A program made the position numbers and the translations under genes. Shown here one piece after another: positions 1-9,266 of a DNA stretch of 64,000 nt (position 1 is its first letter; each line of letters begins with the position of its first letter). The DNA is from Rhodobacteraceae bacterium D3-12 (GTDB lineage Bacteria; Pseudomonadota; Alphaproteobacteria; Rhodobacterales; Rhodobacteraceae): NCBI GenBank assembly GCA_025916135.1, contig CP104793.1:1054001-1118000 (forward strand). Reading direction: 5' to 3'. The notes under the pieces are model-generated. The model worked only from the letters and a program-made list of their open reading frames with translations. It had not been told where the DNA came from and searched no databases.

Positions 1-770
1 GTCGGGTTGTAGACGAGGTCGAGCATGTCGAGTGTCAGCTCACCGCCGGTAATCACGGTGGGGCGGTCACAGCGGACATAGCGCGTGTCGAATTGCGTGC
101 GACGGCGCAGCGAATTGGGGTCGTCGGCGTCTTCTTCGGCGGCGGAGTGCACGATCGGGTCATAGACTGTGATGACCTGACCCGAGTATTCTATGGCGCG
201 CGGCACATAGACCTTGTCGCCCATGGCATCGCGGATGCCATTGGAGATCGAGGATTTACCGTTGCCCGGCGGGCCATACATCAGGATCGAGCGGCCCGCG
301 CCCACGGCCGGGCCGAGGTGGTCGAGCAATTCGGGCGGCAGCACCAGATGGCCCATCGCCCCGGTCAATTGGTCACGTGTGATCTGGACATTGCGGATCG
401 ACTGTCGCTTGACCTGTTCGCGGTAAACCTCGAGCGGGACGGGCATGGCCCCGAAGTATTCCGATTGGGCCAGCGCGTCGAGCGCGCGGGCCTTGCCCGC
501 ATCGGTCAGCTGGTAGCCCATTTCGCCGCCGGAGTTGGCGCTGAGCGTGCCGGTTGCTTCGAGCAAACGCTGTTCGCGTGACAGGTCAACCAGTTCCTGT
601 GTCACCTGCCGGGGCAGGCACACGGCCTTGGCCAGTTCGGTCACTTCGGTCACGTTCTTGCGGAAGATGGTTTTTAGAAGAATGTCGCGCATCATCACGA
701 CGGGAAGCTTCATCTCTTCCATCTTCTTGGGCGGCGGGGGCGCCATAACGGCTGTGGGCTGCATGTTCAT
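1..770 (-). CDS. AAA-type ATPase, C-terminus beyond window
   Basis: About 256 residues are visible, read leftward from an ATG at 770; the 3' end lies outside the window. A P-loop GPPGNGKS sits at residues 166-173 in the setting typical of AAA ATPases. The N-terminal ~100 residues are mostly helical and look like a small winged-helix or docking region. I do not recognise the exact family. It lies next to, but is separated by a rightward gene from, the Tad pilus genes, so a link to the pilus is only positional. An in-frame ATG at 764 is an alternative start. The 179 bp between this start and the next gene hold no feature I can identify. Confidence 0.75.
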   Translation of the reverse strand, partial: MNMQPTAVMAPPPPKKMEEMKLPVVMMRDILLKTIFRKNVTEVTELAKAVCLPRQVTQELVDLSREQRLLEATGTLSANSGGEMGYQLTDAGKARALDALAQSEYFGAMPVPLEVYREQVKRQSIRNVQITRDQLTGAMGHLVLPPELLDHLGPAVGAGRSILMYGPPGNGKSSISNGIRDAMGDKVYVPRAIEYSGQVITVYDPIVHSAAEEDADDPNSLRRRTQFDTRYVRCDRPTVITGGELTLDMLDLVYNP

Positions 771-949
771 CGCAATACGCCTGTATCTCTACTTGGTTAT
801 GGCGCGATAGGCTGCGCCCTGAATGCTCGACTGCGCGTTTCGCGCTTATGTGCAGGAGTTTACCGCGATAGCGGGAACCGCCCAAACAAAATCCGTGCAA
901 TGGTTAGAATGCCTCAATAAAGTGCAGGAAAAATGGAACGGTTGAGCGA

Positions 950-2482
950 ATGCAGGCAAATCCAAGGATTGTTTTGGGCGTCATTATGGCCGCAGTCGCG
1001 GTTTTGGCAGGGTTTGCCGCGCTGAGCGGAGGTTTTTGGGTCGCCAAGCATGAGACCGATACGCTTCATTTGTTCGATATTGTCCTGCGTCGCGCCGCGG
1101 GGGAGGTGCCCCATATAGATTATATGACCCCTTTGGGGGTGCTGGCGTTTGAGCCATTCGCGCTGTTGCATCGCGCGGGGCTTGAGCTGGGGGCGGCGTT
1201 GGTTTGGGGGCAGGTATTGGTGGCGGCTGTGTTGGCGCCAGCGGCGTGGTGGGTCGCGGTGCGGCGCATGCCGATGCCGGTGGCCATCGCGTTTGGCCTG
1301 ATGATCGTGCTGTTGGCCGCAGGGATGGTCTATGGCGGGACCGACACCAAGCTGTCGCTGTCGATGCATTACAACCGCTGGGCCTGGGCGTTGGCGTTTT
1401 TGGCGTTGGCCGTTGTGGCCTTGCCCGCAGAGCGCGAAGCGCCGTTGGCTGACGGGTGTGTTGTTGGCTTGGCGATGGCTGCGCTGGCGGTGATCAAGGC
1501 GACGTATTTTGTGGCCTTTGCCCCGGCGGTTTTGGTTGGGTTGGTCCTGCGTGGGATGGGGCGGACCTTGGGCGTGGCGGCATTGGCGGGGCTTGGGGTG
1601 CTCGGCGTGCTGACGCTTTCCTTTGGGGGGGCGATTTGGTCCGCTTATGTCGGTGATTTGCTGGCGGTCATGGGTTCGGACGTGCGGGCGGCCCCGGCGG
1701 GGGCGGCATGGGCCGAGGTTGTGCTGTCGCCGAAATACGCCGGCAGCACATTTCTGGCTGTGGCGACGGTGATGATGCTGCGCAGAAGGCCGGAGCACCG
1801 GGGTGTTTGGCTGGTTCTGGCGCTGATGCTGCCCGGCGCGCTTTATGCGACGTATCAGAATTTTGGCAATGACCCGATGTGGTTGCTGTTCTGGGCGGTG
1901 GTGATGTTCTCCCTGCCCGAGGCGGCAGTTGGCTGGGGTCGGGAGAGGGTGATCGGGGCTGTGGCCGTGGCTTTGATCCTGCCGGTGGCGTTGAACATCG
2001 CGATCAGCCCGGCGCGGCAGCTGGTGCAGCCCAAGGCGGTGTTTTCACGCATGTTTCCCGATGCCGAGGGCCGCAGCGACGTGTTTGCCGTGACCGCGCG
2101 GATGGAAACGATTGAGGGGCGCATGGCATTGGCCAAGGAGGGCGGCAAGTGTCAGCTTGCGGGCGGGGCCGTGGGTTGGATGCGGGCACAGGCCGATGCT
2201 TTGGTTGAGGCGCAGCACGGCGAGGCGAAAGTGTTCGTGGCCGATCTGTTCAACGCGCTGTGGTTGTTTGGCGATGTCGAGCGGCTACGCAACGGGGCGC
2301 CGTGGGTCTATGGCGGCTTGCCCGGCTTTGATGAGGCCGAGGTGCTGGTGGTGCCCAAATGCCCGATCGACAAGCGGCTGAGTGCGCGGATGAACGAGCG
2401 CATCATGATGCAGCTGAGCGGTGTGAAGCTGACGCAGGATTTCGAGAATGACCTGATGGTGGTTTACGAAATCAGCCGGTGA
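950..2482 (+). CDS. Polytopic membrane protein, GT-C glycosyltransferase-like
   Basis: The 510-residue protein starts with a membrane segment (about 8-28), followed by a first loop holding acidic residues E35 and D37 and the pattern GEVPHIDYMTPLG (51-63). This arrangement, with acidic residues just after the first helix and a G-x-x-P-x-x-D-x-x-x-P loop, is characteristic of GT-C glycosyltransferases that use polyprenyl-phosphate sugars outside the inner membrane. About ten further hydrophobic segments follow, to residue ~370, and then a soluble tail of about 140 residues. It stands alone on the plus strand between an ATPase and the Tad genes. The GT-C assignment rests on the loop pattern and topology only. 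Donor and acceptor are unknown. Confidence 0.6.
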   Translation: MQANPRIVLGVIMAAVAVLAGFAALSGGFWVAKHETDTLHLFDIVLRRAAGEVPHIDYMTPLGVLAFEPFALLHRAGLELGAALVWGQVLVAAVLAPAAWWVAVRRMPMPVAIAFGLMIVLLAAGMVYGGTDTKLSLSMHYNRWAWALAFLALAVVALPAEREAPLADGCVVGLAMAALAVIKATYFVAFAPAVLVGLVLRGMGRTLGVAALAGLGVLGVLTLSFGGAIWSAYVGDLLAVMGSDVRAAPAGAAWAEVVLSPKYAGSTFLAVATVMMLRRRPEHRGVWLVLALMLPGALYATYQNFGNDPMWLLFWAVVMFSLPEAAVGWGRERVIGAVAVALILPVALNIAISPARQLVQPKAVFSRMFPDAEGRSDVFAVTARMETIEGRMALAKEGGKCQLAGGAVGWMRAQADALVEAQHGEAKVFVADLFNALWLFGDVERLRNGAPWVYGGLPGFDEAEVLVVPKCPIDKRLSARMNERIMMQLSGVKLTQDFENDLMVVYEISR

Positions 2483-2488
2483 ACCGGC

Positions 2489-2983
2489 TTAGCTTCCGTA
2501 CCAGATGCCGAGGCCGATGTAGGCGGCCAGCGTGTTGCCGAGCGCGAGGCCCATGGGGAAATCCCAACCGCGGCTCCAGCTTTCCCAATTGGGGGCAAGA
2601 TTGCGCAGGCGGCTGTGCAGCGCCAGCCGGTGGGTGGCATAGGCGGCCAGCAGGTTGGCGGCAAACAGCGGCAGGATCAGACGCAGATCGCCGCTGGCAA
2701 TAAAGGGGGCGGCGGCGGCGGCGAATTTGGCATCCCCCGCGCCAATCATCCCCGCCGCGTTCATCACGATACCCACCAGAAGGATGAGAACGAGTTGTCC
2801 CAGACGCCATGCGAATTCGGGGAGGGGCATGAAAAACAGCCCCATCACGAGGAAGATCGCCACCAGCGTCATCACCGCCTTGTTGGGGATGCGCATGGTC
2901 GCCATGTCGGACCACGCGACCCACGCACAGACGGGCCAGACGAAGGGTGCAAACCACATCGCCGAAAGCTGGGTGATCTCCAT
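2489..2983 (-). CDS. cpaA: Prepilin peptidase, A24 family (TadV/CpaA)
   Basis: This 164-residue integral membrane aspartic protease should cleave Flp prepilin leaders at the inner membrane. The two catalytic aspartates are visible: D26 in SDMATMRIPN and D84 in the GAGD motif (81-84). The length fits the short, non-methylating CpaA/TadV form rather than the long PilD form. It is the last gene of the leftward pilus block, 11 bp after the TPR lipoprotein gene. Its likely substrates are the two Flp pilins at the other end of the locus. Confidence 0.9.
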   Translation of the reverse strand: MEITQLSAMWFAPFVWPVCAWVAWSDMATMRIPNKAVMTLVAIFLVMGLFFMPLPEFAWRLGQLVLILLVGIVMNAAGMIGAGDAKFAAAAAPFIASGDLRLILPLFAANLLAAYATHRLALHSRLRNLAPNWESWSRGWDFPMGLALGNTLAAYIGLGIWYGS

Positions 2984-2994
2984 CTTGCGCCGGC

Positions 2995-3852
2995 TTAGTT
3001 GGTCACGTTCGATTCCAGCGCGCGCAAGCTACGCACGGCGGCTTCGAAGTGTTGTGGATGGGTGTCGATCGCTTCGCGCAGCAGGCCTTTGCCGGTTTCG
3101 ACGTCGCCCTGTTTGATCGCCGAGAGGCCCAGCGTGTGCAACAGTTGCGCACGTTCGGACTGGCTCATCGGGATGACGGGCAGGTTATAGTTGCGCTGCG
3201 CCCCGCGGGCCAGAACCATGTTGTTCTTGGCGGTAAAGAGCGTTTTGTCGTGTTTGATCGCATCACCGAACAGGCGCTCGGCCTCGGTGAAATCGCCACG
3301 GGTCAGTTTGGAATAGCCCCAGTTGTTCATCACGCCGCCGGGGCGGGTGGTGAGACCAACGGCGGTTTCATAGAAGCTGTCGGCTTTTTTCCACTGCTTC
3401 TTGCTGTCGGCAACCATCGCTTCGAGGCGGTAGCGTTTGAAGGTCTCGTGGGTGGGGGGCACGGTGTTGAGCGTGGCCTCGGCGGATTTCCAATCGGCGG
3501 CGCGGATCTGGGCATCGGCCAGATCGACGCGGTCGTCATCGGTTGCGCCGTCGAGTTTGACCACCTTTTGATAGGCGCTGACCGCTTCGGTGGCGCGTTT
3601 GGCGCGCACCAGCGATTGCGCCAGCCCACGTTGCAGATCAATCCGTTCGGGGTGATCCTTGGTTGCGCGCTGGAAATAGGTGACCGCTTCGTTGGGGTCA
3701 GCCACGGTGAGCATGATGTCGTTGAGATTGCTCTCATCCACCACGTTCACATTTTGCAATGCGCGGTTTACGTCGCCGTTCTGGGTCTTGTCACAGGCGG
3801 TCAGAAATACCGCACCCGTCAGGCACAGGGAAAGAATCTTGAAGTGGCGCAT
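2995..3852 (-). CDS. Tetratricopeptide-repeat lipoprotein of the Tad locus
   Basis: A 285-residue protein with a lipoprotein signal peptide ending in LTAC (Cys20), followed by TPR-like helical repeats from about residue 45 to the end. It resembles TadD-type pilotins or assembly factors, which are outer-membrane-anchored TPR lipoproteins. It lies between a second, shorter TPR lipoprotein and the prepilin peptidase, all read leftward, consistent with a role in pilus assembly. Which of the two TPR proteins is the functional TadD cannot be decided from sequence alone. Confidence 0.8.
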   Translation of the reverse strand: MRHFKILSLCLTGAVFLTACDKTQNGDVNRALQNVNVVDESNLNDIMLTVADPNEAVTYFQRATKDHPERIDLQRGLAQSLVRAKRATEAVSAYQKVVKLDGATDDDRVDLADAQIRAADWKSAEATLNTVPPTHETFKRYRLEAMVADSKKQWKKADSFYETAVGLTTRPGGVMNNWGYSKLTRGDFTEAERLFGDAIKHDKTLFTAKNNMVLARGAQRNYNLPVIPMSQSERAQLLHTLGLSAIKQGDVETGKGLLREAIDTHPQHFEAAVRSLRALESNVTN

Positions 3853-3890
3853 GTTTCCTGCGTCCTTTTACTGCCTCAGCCTCAATCTGC

Positions 3891-4445
3891 TCATGGTATC
3901 TGACGTATCAGGAAGTCGCTGCTTCCGCGCCGTACCAATTTATAGTCTTGTTCTTGGACCCCATCATACGTTGACTCTTCGGATTTTGCGAGTGCCAAGC
4001 GTAAATTATCACGAATTGAGTCACTTTCGCCATTGTCGAGCGCATAGGCGCGGCGAAAGACCTGTTCGGCTTCGGGGAATTTGCGTTGTTCCATCAGGAC
4101 AACGCCGAGATTGTTCCATGTTTCGGGGATGGTGTCATCGGCCTTGACCGCGCGGCGCAACAGCTTTTCCGACTGGCCCAGTCGCCCCAGCCCGAGATTG
4201 GCAGAGCCAAGCGCGGAGAGCACATCGACGGTCAACCCATGCTCGGCGGCGGCGCGGGTGAAGGCCTGAAGGGCGAGTTCGTTTTCGCCCGCCGCCATAA
4301 GGCGATGGCCCACGATTAACCCGTCAACGGCGTCTGCATTTTGCTTGGTGCCGGGCGCAAAGGGGCTGTTGCGTGACGGCCCAAGGGGCGCGGAACACGC
4401 AGACAAACACGCGCAGAAAATAACAATAAGGCCCATACGGGTCAT
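3891..4445 (-). CDS. tadD: TadD-like TPR lipoprotein
   Basis: This 184-residue protein begins with a short signal peptide and a lipobox LSAC (Cys17), then has about three TPR units between residues 50 and 150. The open frame extends upstream into tadC and across a terminator, so I use the ATG at 4445; an ATG at 4436 is possible. TadD proteins are needed for secretin assembly in Tad systems. The gene follows the intrinsic terminator after tadC, so it probably has its own promoter in the short gap at 4446-4520, though I see no clear consensus there. Confidence 0.8.
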   Translation of the reverse strand: MTRMGLIVIFCACLSACSAPLGPSRNSPFAPGTKQNADAVDGLIVGHRLMAAGENELALQAFTRAAAEHGLTVDVLSALGSANLGLGRLGQSEKLLRRAVKADDTIPETWNNLGVVLMEQRKFPEAEQVFRRAYALDNGESDSIRDNLRLALAKSEESTYDGVQEQDYKLVRRGSSDFLIRQIP

Positions 4446-4519
4446 GTGTTGGCTCGACAGGTTGTTTTTTGGTTTTGTCGTTTGAGGCAAGAATGACCCG
4501 AAATATTGTCGTTGAGAAC

Positions 4520-4560
4520 AAAAAATCCCCGGCCCGGCTTTTTTCAAGCCGGACCGAGGA
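4520..4560 (-). terminator. Intrinsic terminator after tadC
   Basis: On the minus strand a GC-rich stem of about 13 bp (one mismatch) with a loop of about 9 nt is followed by six T residues. It lies 34 bp past the tadC stop and ends the cpaE-cpaF-tadB-tadC unit. Confidence 0.85.
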
Positions 4561-4593
4561 TTGGGTGCATCACTTGATCGCGTTTGGCGCGGA

Positions 4594-5565
4594 TCAGTTG
4601 CCCATATTGCCGAGCTGCGAGATGCCGTGCACGGACGGACCCACAAGGATGATGAGCAGCGGTGGCACGGTGAGCATCATCGTGGCGAGCGTCATCTTGG
4701 TCGGCAGTTTGTTGGCGGCCTCTTCGGCGCGCATCACACGTTTGTCGCGCATTTCTCCGGCATAGACGCGCAGGGCGTCCGAGATCGGTGTCCCGAAGGA
4801 TTGCGACTGGTTCAGAACGGTCACGAAGCTGGAGACGTCCTGCACACCGCAGCGTTCGGACATGTCGTTCAGGACGTTGGATTTGTCCTTACCGGCCTTC
4901 ATTTCGTGCGCGACCATTTCGAATTCATCCGCCAGCGCCGGATAGGAGGCGCGGATTTCAGCGGCGACGCGAATGATCGCCTGATCCATCGACTGACCCG
5001 CTTCGACGCAGACAAGCATCATGTCGAGCGCATCGGGGAAGCCGTTGGTGATCTCTTCCTGACGTTTGCCCTGACGTTTTGTCACCCAGTATTTGGGCAG
5101 CATATAGCCGGCGGCACCGGGGCCAAGGATATACATCAGCGTTTGCTGCGTGTTGGTTTCACCCCCTGATTTGACGAGGATGAAATAGATCACCCCGGCA
5201 ATCAGGAAACCAATCCCAAGCGCGAATTGCGCAAAGTGGAAGTAGCGCACGGCGTCGCGGTCGCGGTAGCCCGCCTGCAGCAGCTTGAGCTTGAGGCCGG
5301 CGAGTTCTTCTTCGTTTTGCGGCTCAAGGAATTGCGCGTATTTCTCGAGTTTGTCGTTGCGCTGTTTGTTGCGCAGCTTGTCCTTGTGGTCGAGCTCGTT
5401 CTTGGCCGATTGCTGGGACTTTTTGAGCTTGTCCAGCGGGTCGACTTCGCGCTTAAGGAAAAGCGGCAGGGTGACGAGGATCATCACAACACCGAGCATT
5501 CCGACGGCGATCAGCGGGCCCATCGGGCCAAGCAGTTCAGTCAGGGTTTTATTGAGTGCGTCCAT
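4594..5565 (-). CDS. tadC: Tad pilus inner-membrane platform protein TadC
   Basis: A 323-residue type II secretion F-domain protein. It has an N-terminal membrane segment (about 17-36), a charged coiled-coil stretch rich in K, E and Q (about 40-85), a membrane pair near 110-150, the cytoplasmic T2SSF domain (about 165-285), and a C-terminal membrane helix. With TadB it forms the inner-membrane platform on which the CpaF ATPase acts. It follows tadB by 15 bp in the same leftward unit and is followed by a strong terminator. Confidence 0.92.
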   Translation of the reverse strand: MDALNKTLTELLGPMGPLIAVGMLGVVMILVTLPLFLKREVDPLDKLKKSQQSAKNELDHKDKLRNKQRNDKLEKYAQFLEPQNEEELAGLKLKLLQAGYRDRDAVRYFHFAQFALGIGFLIAGVIYFILVKSGGETNTQQTLMYILGPGAAGYMLPKYWVTKRQGKRQEEITNGFPDALDMMLVCVEAGQSMDQAIIRVAAEIRASYPALADEFEMVAHEMKAGKDKSNVLNDMSERCGVQDVSSFVTVLNQSQSFGTPISDALRVYAGEMRDKRVMRAEEAANKLPTKMTLATMMLTVPPLLIILVGPSVHGISQLGNMGN

Positions 5566-5580
5566 TGGTATGCCCTCCGA

Positions 5581-6549
5581 TCAGACTTTGATGTTGGTGA
5601 GCCAGCGCATCACGATAAGGTTCAGCGTCAGGAAACCACCGACAAAAAGACATGCCGGAATAAAGTAGGGGTGATCCATCACTTCATCATAGTAGCCCGG
5701 ATCGGTCAGCAGGATCGCCATAAGAGCGAACACTGGGAAGCCCGACAGAAACTTGCCTGACCACTGGGCCTCGGCGGTGATGGCTTTTACGCGGCGGAAC
5801 AGGCGGAAGCGGGCACGGATCACCGCGGCGAGACCGGCGAGGATTTCGGCGAGGTTACCACCCGATTGCTGTTGAATGGTCACGGCCACGGCGAGGAAGC
5901 GCAAATCCTGAAGACCGATACGTTCGGCCATATCCTTGAGCGCTTCGCCCATGTCACGGCCATAGGCGGTTTCGTCCGAGATAATGCCGAATTCCGAGGC
6001 GAGGGGATCTTTGACCTCTTTCGAGACGATCTGGATCGCCGACGAGAACGGATGGCCCACACGCAGCGAACGCACCATGAGTTCAACCGCATCGGGCAGT
6101 TGCTCTTCGATCATCGAGAGGCGTTTCTTGGCCTTGTTGGAGACCCAGAAATAGACCCCGCCGATGCCCATTGCGGGGGCGATGGCGGCACGGATTTCAA
6201 CGGCGGTTTCGGTGCCGATGGTCAGCCCGACAAAAGACACCGCCGACAGGCCCGCCATGATCATGATGAGCTGAACCGGGGTAAAGGCAATCGCCGCTTT
6301 CTGGGCTTTGTCAGCCAAGAGGGAGTAGAGCGGGATTTTCCGCGACTTCATGTGCTGGTGCATCTCCTTGCGGAGTTTTTCCATCACTTCTTCGCGGTTG
6401 GTGCCTTTTTCGAGCATCTCGAGCCGGCGGTTCACGCGGCTGTTGAGCGAAATCGACTTGCCGAACATGGTCAGGTAGAGACCTTCGACAAGCACGAGCA
6501 CGCCGATGAAAATCAGGCCGTAGATAAGGGGTTCTGCGCTGATGGACAT
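5581..6549 (-). CDS. tadB: Tad pilus inner-membrane platform protein TadB
   Basis: A 322-residue T2SSF-domain protein paralogous to TadC. Membrane helices lie near residues 7-28, 90-125 and 265-320, with the F domain between about 150 and 280, including the usual RVGHPF segment. It is 5 bp downstream of cpaF and 15 bp upstream of tadC, which indicates one transcript. Length and order match the Tad systems of other alphaproteobacteria. Confidence 0.92.
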   Translation of the reverse strand: MSISAEPLIYGLIFIGVLVLVEGLYLTMFGKSISLNSRVNRRLEMLEKGTNREEVMEKLRKEMHQHMKSRKIPLYSLLADKAQKAAIAFTPVQLIMIMAGLSAVSFVGLTIGTETAVEIRAAIAPAMGIGGVYFWVSNKAKKRLSMIEEQLPDAVELMVRSLRVGHPFSSAIQIVSKEVKDPLASEFGIISDETAYGRDMGEALKDMAERIGLQDLRFLAVAVTIQQQSGGNLAEILAGLAAVIRARFRLFRRVKAITAEAQWSGKFLSGFPVFALMAILLTDPGYYDEVMDHPYFIPACLFVGGFLTLNLIVMRWLTNIKV

Positions 6550-6554
6550 GTGGT

Positions 6555-8009
6555 TTACTCCGCAGCCAATGTGGGTTCAAAGATTGCCGGTGGCAGGTCA
6601 TAGCCCCACAGGCGGAAACGTTCGGAGAAGTGCGAGCGCACGCCCGTCGCGGTGAAATGGCCGATGATCTTGTTTTCCGGCGTCAGGCCGACGCGTTGGA
6701 AGCGGAACACTTCCTGCATCGAGATCACGTCGCCTTCCATGCCGGTGATTTCCGTGATCGAAGTCATCCGGCGCGAGCCGTCCTGAAGGCGCGAGGCCTG
6801 CACGATAAGGTTCACAGCCGAGGAAATTTGCGAGCGCACGGCCTTGAGCGGCATTTCGATCCCGGCCATGGCGATCATGTTTTCCAGACGGCTGATACCG
6901 TCGCGGGCGTTGTTGGCGTGGATCGTGGTCATCGAGCCGTCGTGGCCGGTGTTCATGGCCTGGAGCATGTCGATAACTTCTTCGCCCCGCGTTTCCCCAA
7001 CGATGATCCGGTCAGGACGCATCCGAAGGGCGTTTTTCAGACAGTCGCGGGGGGAAACCTCGCCTTTGCCCTCGACGTTGGGGGGGCGGCTTTCCATCCG
7101 ACCGACGTGGGTCTGTTGCAGTTGAAGTTCGGCCGTATCCTCGATTGTGAGGATACGTTCGGCATCGTCGATGAACGACGACAGCGCGTTGAGCGTTGTG
7201 GTTTTACCAGAGCCCGTCCCGCCCGACACGATCACGTTGAGGCGGCAGGCCACGGCGGCCTGAAGGTAGGCGGCCATTTGTTCGGAGAACGCGCCGAAGT
7301 TGACCAGCTCGTCGATGCCGAGCTTGTCCTTTTTAAACTTACGAATGGAGACCAGCGAGCCATCAACCGCGATTGGCGGCACCATGGCGTTGAAACGCGA
7401 GCCATCCTGCAAACGGGCGTCAACATAGGGGTTGGATTCATCAACCCGGCGACCCACGGCGGAAACGATCTTGTCGATGATCCGCATCAGGTGTTTTTCG
7501 TCTTTGAAGGTGATGTCGGTCAGCGTTAGCTTGCCATCACGTTCGACGAAAATCTGTTTCGGGCCGTTGACGAGAATATCGTTCACGCCATCGTCTTGCA
7601 AAAGCGTTTCGAGCGGGCCGAGGCCTTTGACCTCGAAGAACAGTTCCTGATTGAGCTGATTGCGATCCTCGCGGTTCAGCACAACGGCTTTCTGGTTCAG
7701 AACCTCGTTGGTGATCTCGTTGATCTCGGCACGCAGGTCGGCCTCGCTTGCCTGATCAAGGGCGGCGAGGTTGAGGTTTTCCAGCAGCTCACGGTGCAGT
7801 TCGAGCTTGAGCTCGCCCATGCGGTCCTTGCGCTTTTGTTCCTTGTCGTCAGGGGCTGCGCGCGCGGCCGTTTTCTGAGACGGGCGGCGCATGGAGGCCG
7901 CGACGTCCTCTTTGGGCGCGTCGGAGGCTTTTGGAAGCTCGGTGACGTTGCCGCCGGCGGCTTTGACGGGCTTGCGGGGAGCGTCGTTCTTTTTGTAGCG
8001 CGAAAACAT
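6555..8009 (-). CDS. cpaF: Tad pilus assembly ATPase CpaF/TadA
   Basis: A 484-residue secretion ATPase that powers Flp pilin polymerisation. The Walker A motif GGTGSGKTT is at 263-271, the Walker B region with [14 protein letters not shown] at about 331-344, and the His box [13 protein letters not shown] at about 355-367. The first ~65 residues are a low-complexity charged extension. The CpaF-type N-domain (about 120-240) follows. It is 18 bp downstream of cpaE and 5 bp upstream of tadB. All catalytic motifs are intact. Confidence 0.95.
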   Translation of the reverse strand: MFSRYKKNDAPRKPVKAAGGNVTELPKASDAPKEDVAASMRRPSQKTAARAAPDDKEQKRKDRMGELKLELHRELLENLNLAALDQASEADLRAEINEITNEVLNQKAVVLNREDRNQLNQELFFEVKGLGPLETLLQDDGVNDILVNGPKQIFVERDGKLTLTDITFKDEKHLMRIIDKIVSAVGRRVDESNPYVDARLQDGSRFNAMVPPIAVDGSLVSIRKFKKDKLGIDELVNFGAFSEQMAAYLQAAVACRLNVIVSGGTGSGKTTTLNALSSFIDDAERILTIEDTAELQLQQTHVGRMESRPPNVEGKGEVSPRDCLKNALRMRPDRIIVGETRGEEVIDMLQAMNTGHDGSMTTIHANNARDGISRLENMIAMAGIEMPLKAVRSQISSAVNLIVQASRLQDGSRRMTSITEITGMEGDVISMQEVFRFQRVGLTPENKIIGHFTATGVRSHFSERFRLWGYDLPPAIFEPTLAAE

Positions 8010-8027
8010 CTGACTTTATCCTTTGCT

Positions 8028-9266
8028 TCAGGCCGCCTCGGCCGAGTCCTGACCGATTTCATGCAGGCTCTGGGCGAGTTTTGCGATTTCCTTGCGCAGC
8101 GGGTTCTTGGCCGCCGACGAGGCGAGGGGAAGACCGTGGTCGCCCGCCTGCATCACCGGCTTTCCGCCATCGGGAAGTTGTAATTCCACAGAGATATCAA
8201 GGCTTTCTCCCAAACGCTTCACGCGGGATTTGCCGTTGAGATCGGTGAATTTCGGCGCCCGGTTCAGCACATAGCGCAGCTTTTCATAGGGCAGCTCTTC
8301 GCCTTGCAGCGCGCGTTTGAGGCGCAGCGTGTTCTGGGCCGAGCGCATGTCGAGTTCAAGCGTGCCGAAATAGACATGCGCGGCGTTGAGCACCACTTCG
8401 CTCCATTGCACCAGGGTCTTGGGCATGTCGATGATGACGTAATCAAAATGGCTTTTGGCCATGTCGAGCACGGCGGTCACGTCCTCGGAGGTGATCAGGT
8501 CAAGCGGCAGCATCTCGGTTGGGGCGGTCAACACGCGCAGTTTTTCTTCGAAGGTCACAAGGGCCTGCTTGAACACATCGTCATCCATGCCGTCGGTGTC
8601 GGTCAGCATTTCATAGACGGCCTCGCGGCGGGGCAGGTCGAGATAGGTCGACACGGCGCCAAACTGGAGGTCGAGGTCCATCAGGCAAACGCTGGGCGAG
8701 TCGGTCTTGTCGATTGTTGCGAGTTCCCAAGCGAGGTTCACCGCAAGCGTGGTCGCGCCGGTGCCGCCAGCAAGGCCATGCACGGCGATGATGACGCCAT
8801 CGCGGTTGCCCGGTCCGGTGGCTTTGGTCGGGGCCGCTGTGGGTTGAGGAATAGGCTCGGGCGTTTGCAGGCGCAGAATCGCGGCCTGAAGCTCGTTTTC
8901 GGGAAGCGGGTAGGGGACGAATTCATCGGCGCCATGGCGCAGCAGCTGGTGCAGCGCGGCGGGGCTGACATCTTCGGCGATGAGAATCACCTTGATGCCC
9001 TTGGCCTTGGCGGTTTCGATGATTTCACCCAGCATGACGAGTTTTTCCTCGTCGCTCTCATCAATGGCAATTGCCACAAATTCGAGAGATTCGGCTTCTG
9101 GCTGACTGAAGAAAGATTTGGCCTCGGCAAAGCCGAGATCACCCCAGTTTTCACCAAGGGCGGTCTCCATATCTTCGATCAGAAGATCGAAATTCTGCAC
9201 GTCACGGCTGATCGTACAGGCTTGAAGCGGGCTCGTTTCCGCTTGCAGAAGCTCATTACTCGTCAT
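8028..9266 (-). CDS. cpaE: Pilus localisation ATPase-like protein CpaE/TadZ
   Basis: With the ATG at 9266, preceded by AGGATTAGAGG, the protein is 412 residues. Residues 20-135 form a receiver-like domain and 150-400 a ParA/MinD-like domain. The P-loop reads GGTGATT (167-173), so the usual lysines of the deviant Walker A motif are missing, while DLDLQFG (197-203) is kept. TadZ/CpaE proteins position the secretion machine at the pole, and many are weak or inactive ATPases. The open frame runs to 9377, but that upstream part is GC-skewed and lacks a ribosome-binding site. It heads the cpaE-cpaF-tadB-tadC unit. Confidence 0.9.
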   Translation of the reverse strand: MTSNELLQAETSPLQACTISRDVQNFDLLIEDMETALGENWGDLGFAEAKSFFSQPEAESLEFVAIAIDESDEEKLVMLGEIIETAKAKGIKVILIAEDVSPAALHQLLRHGADEFVPYPLPENELQAAILRLQTPEPIPQPTAAPTKATGPGNRDGVIIAVHGLAGGTGATTLAVNLAWELATIDKTDSPSVCLMDLDLQFGAVSTYLDLPRREAVYEMLTDTDGMDDDVFKQALVTFEEKLRVLTAPTEMLPLDLITSEDVTAVLDMAKSHFDYVIIDMPKTLVQWSEVVLNAAHVYFGTLELDMRSAQNTLRLKRALQGEELPYEKLRYVLNRAPKFTDLNGKSRVKRLGESLDISVELQLPDGGKPVMQAGDHGLPLASSAAKNPLRKEIAKLAQSLHEIGQDSAEAA

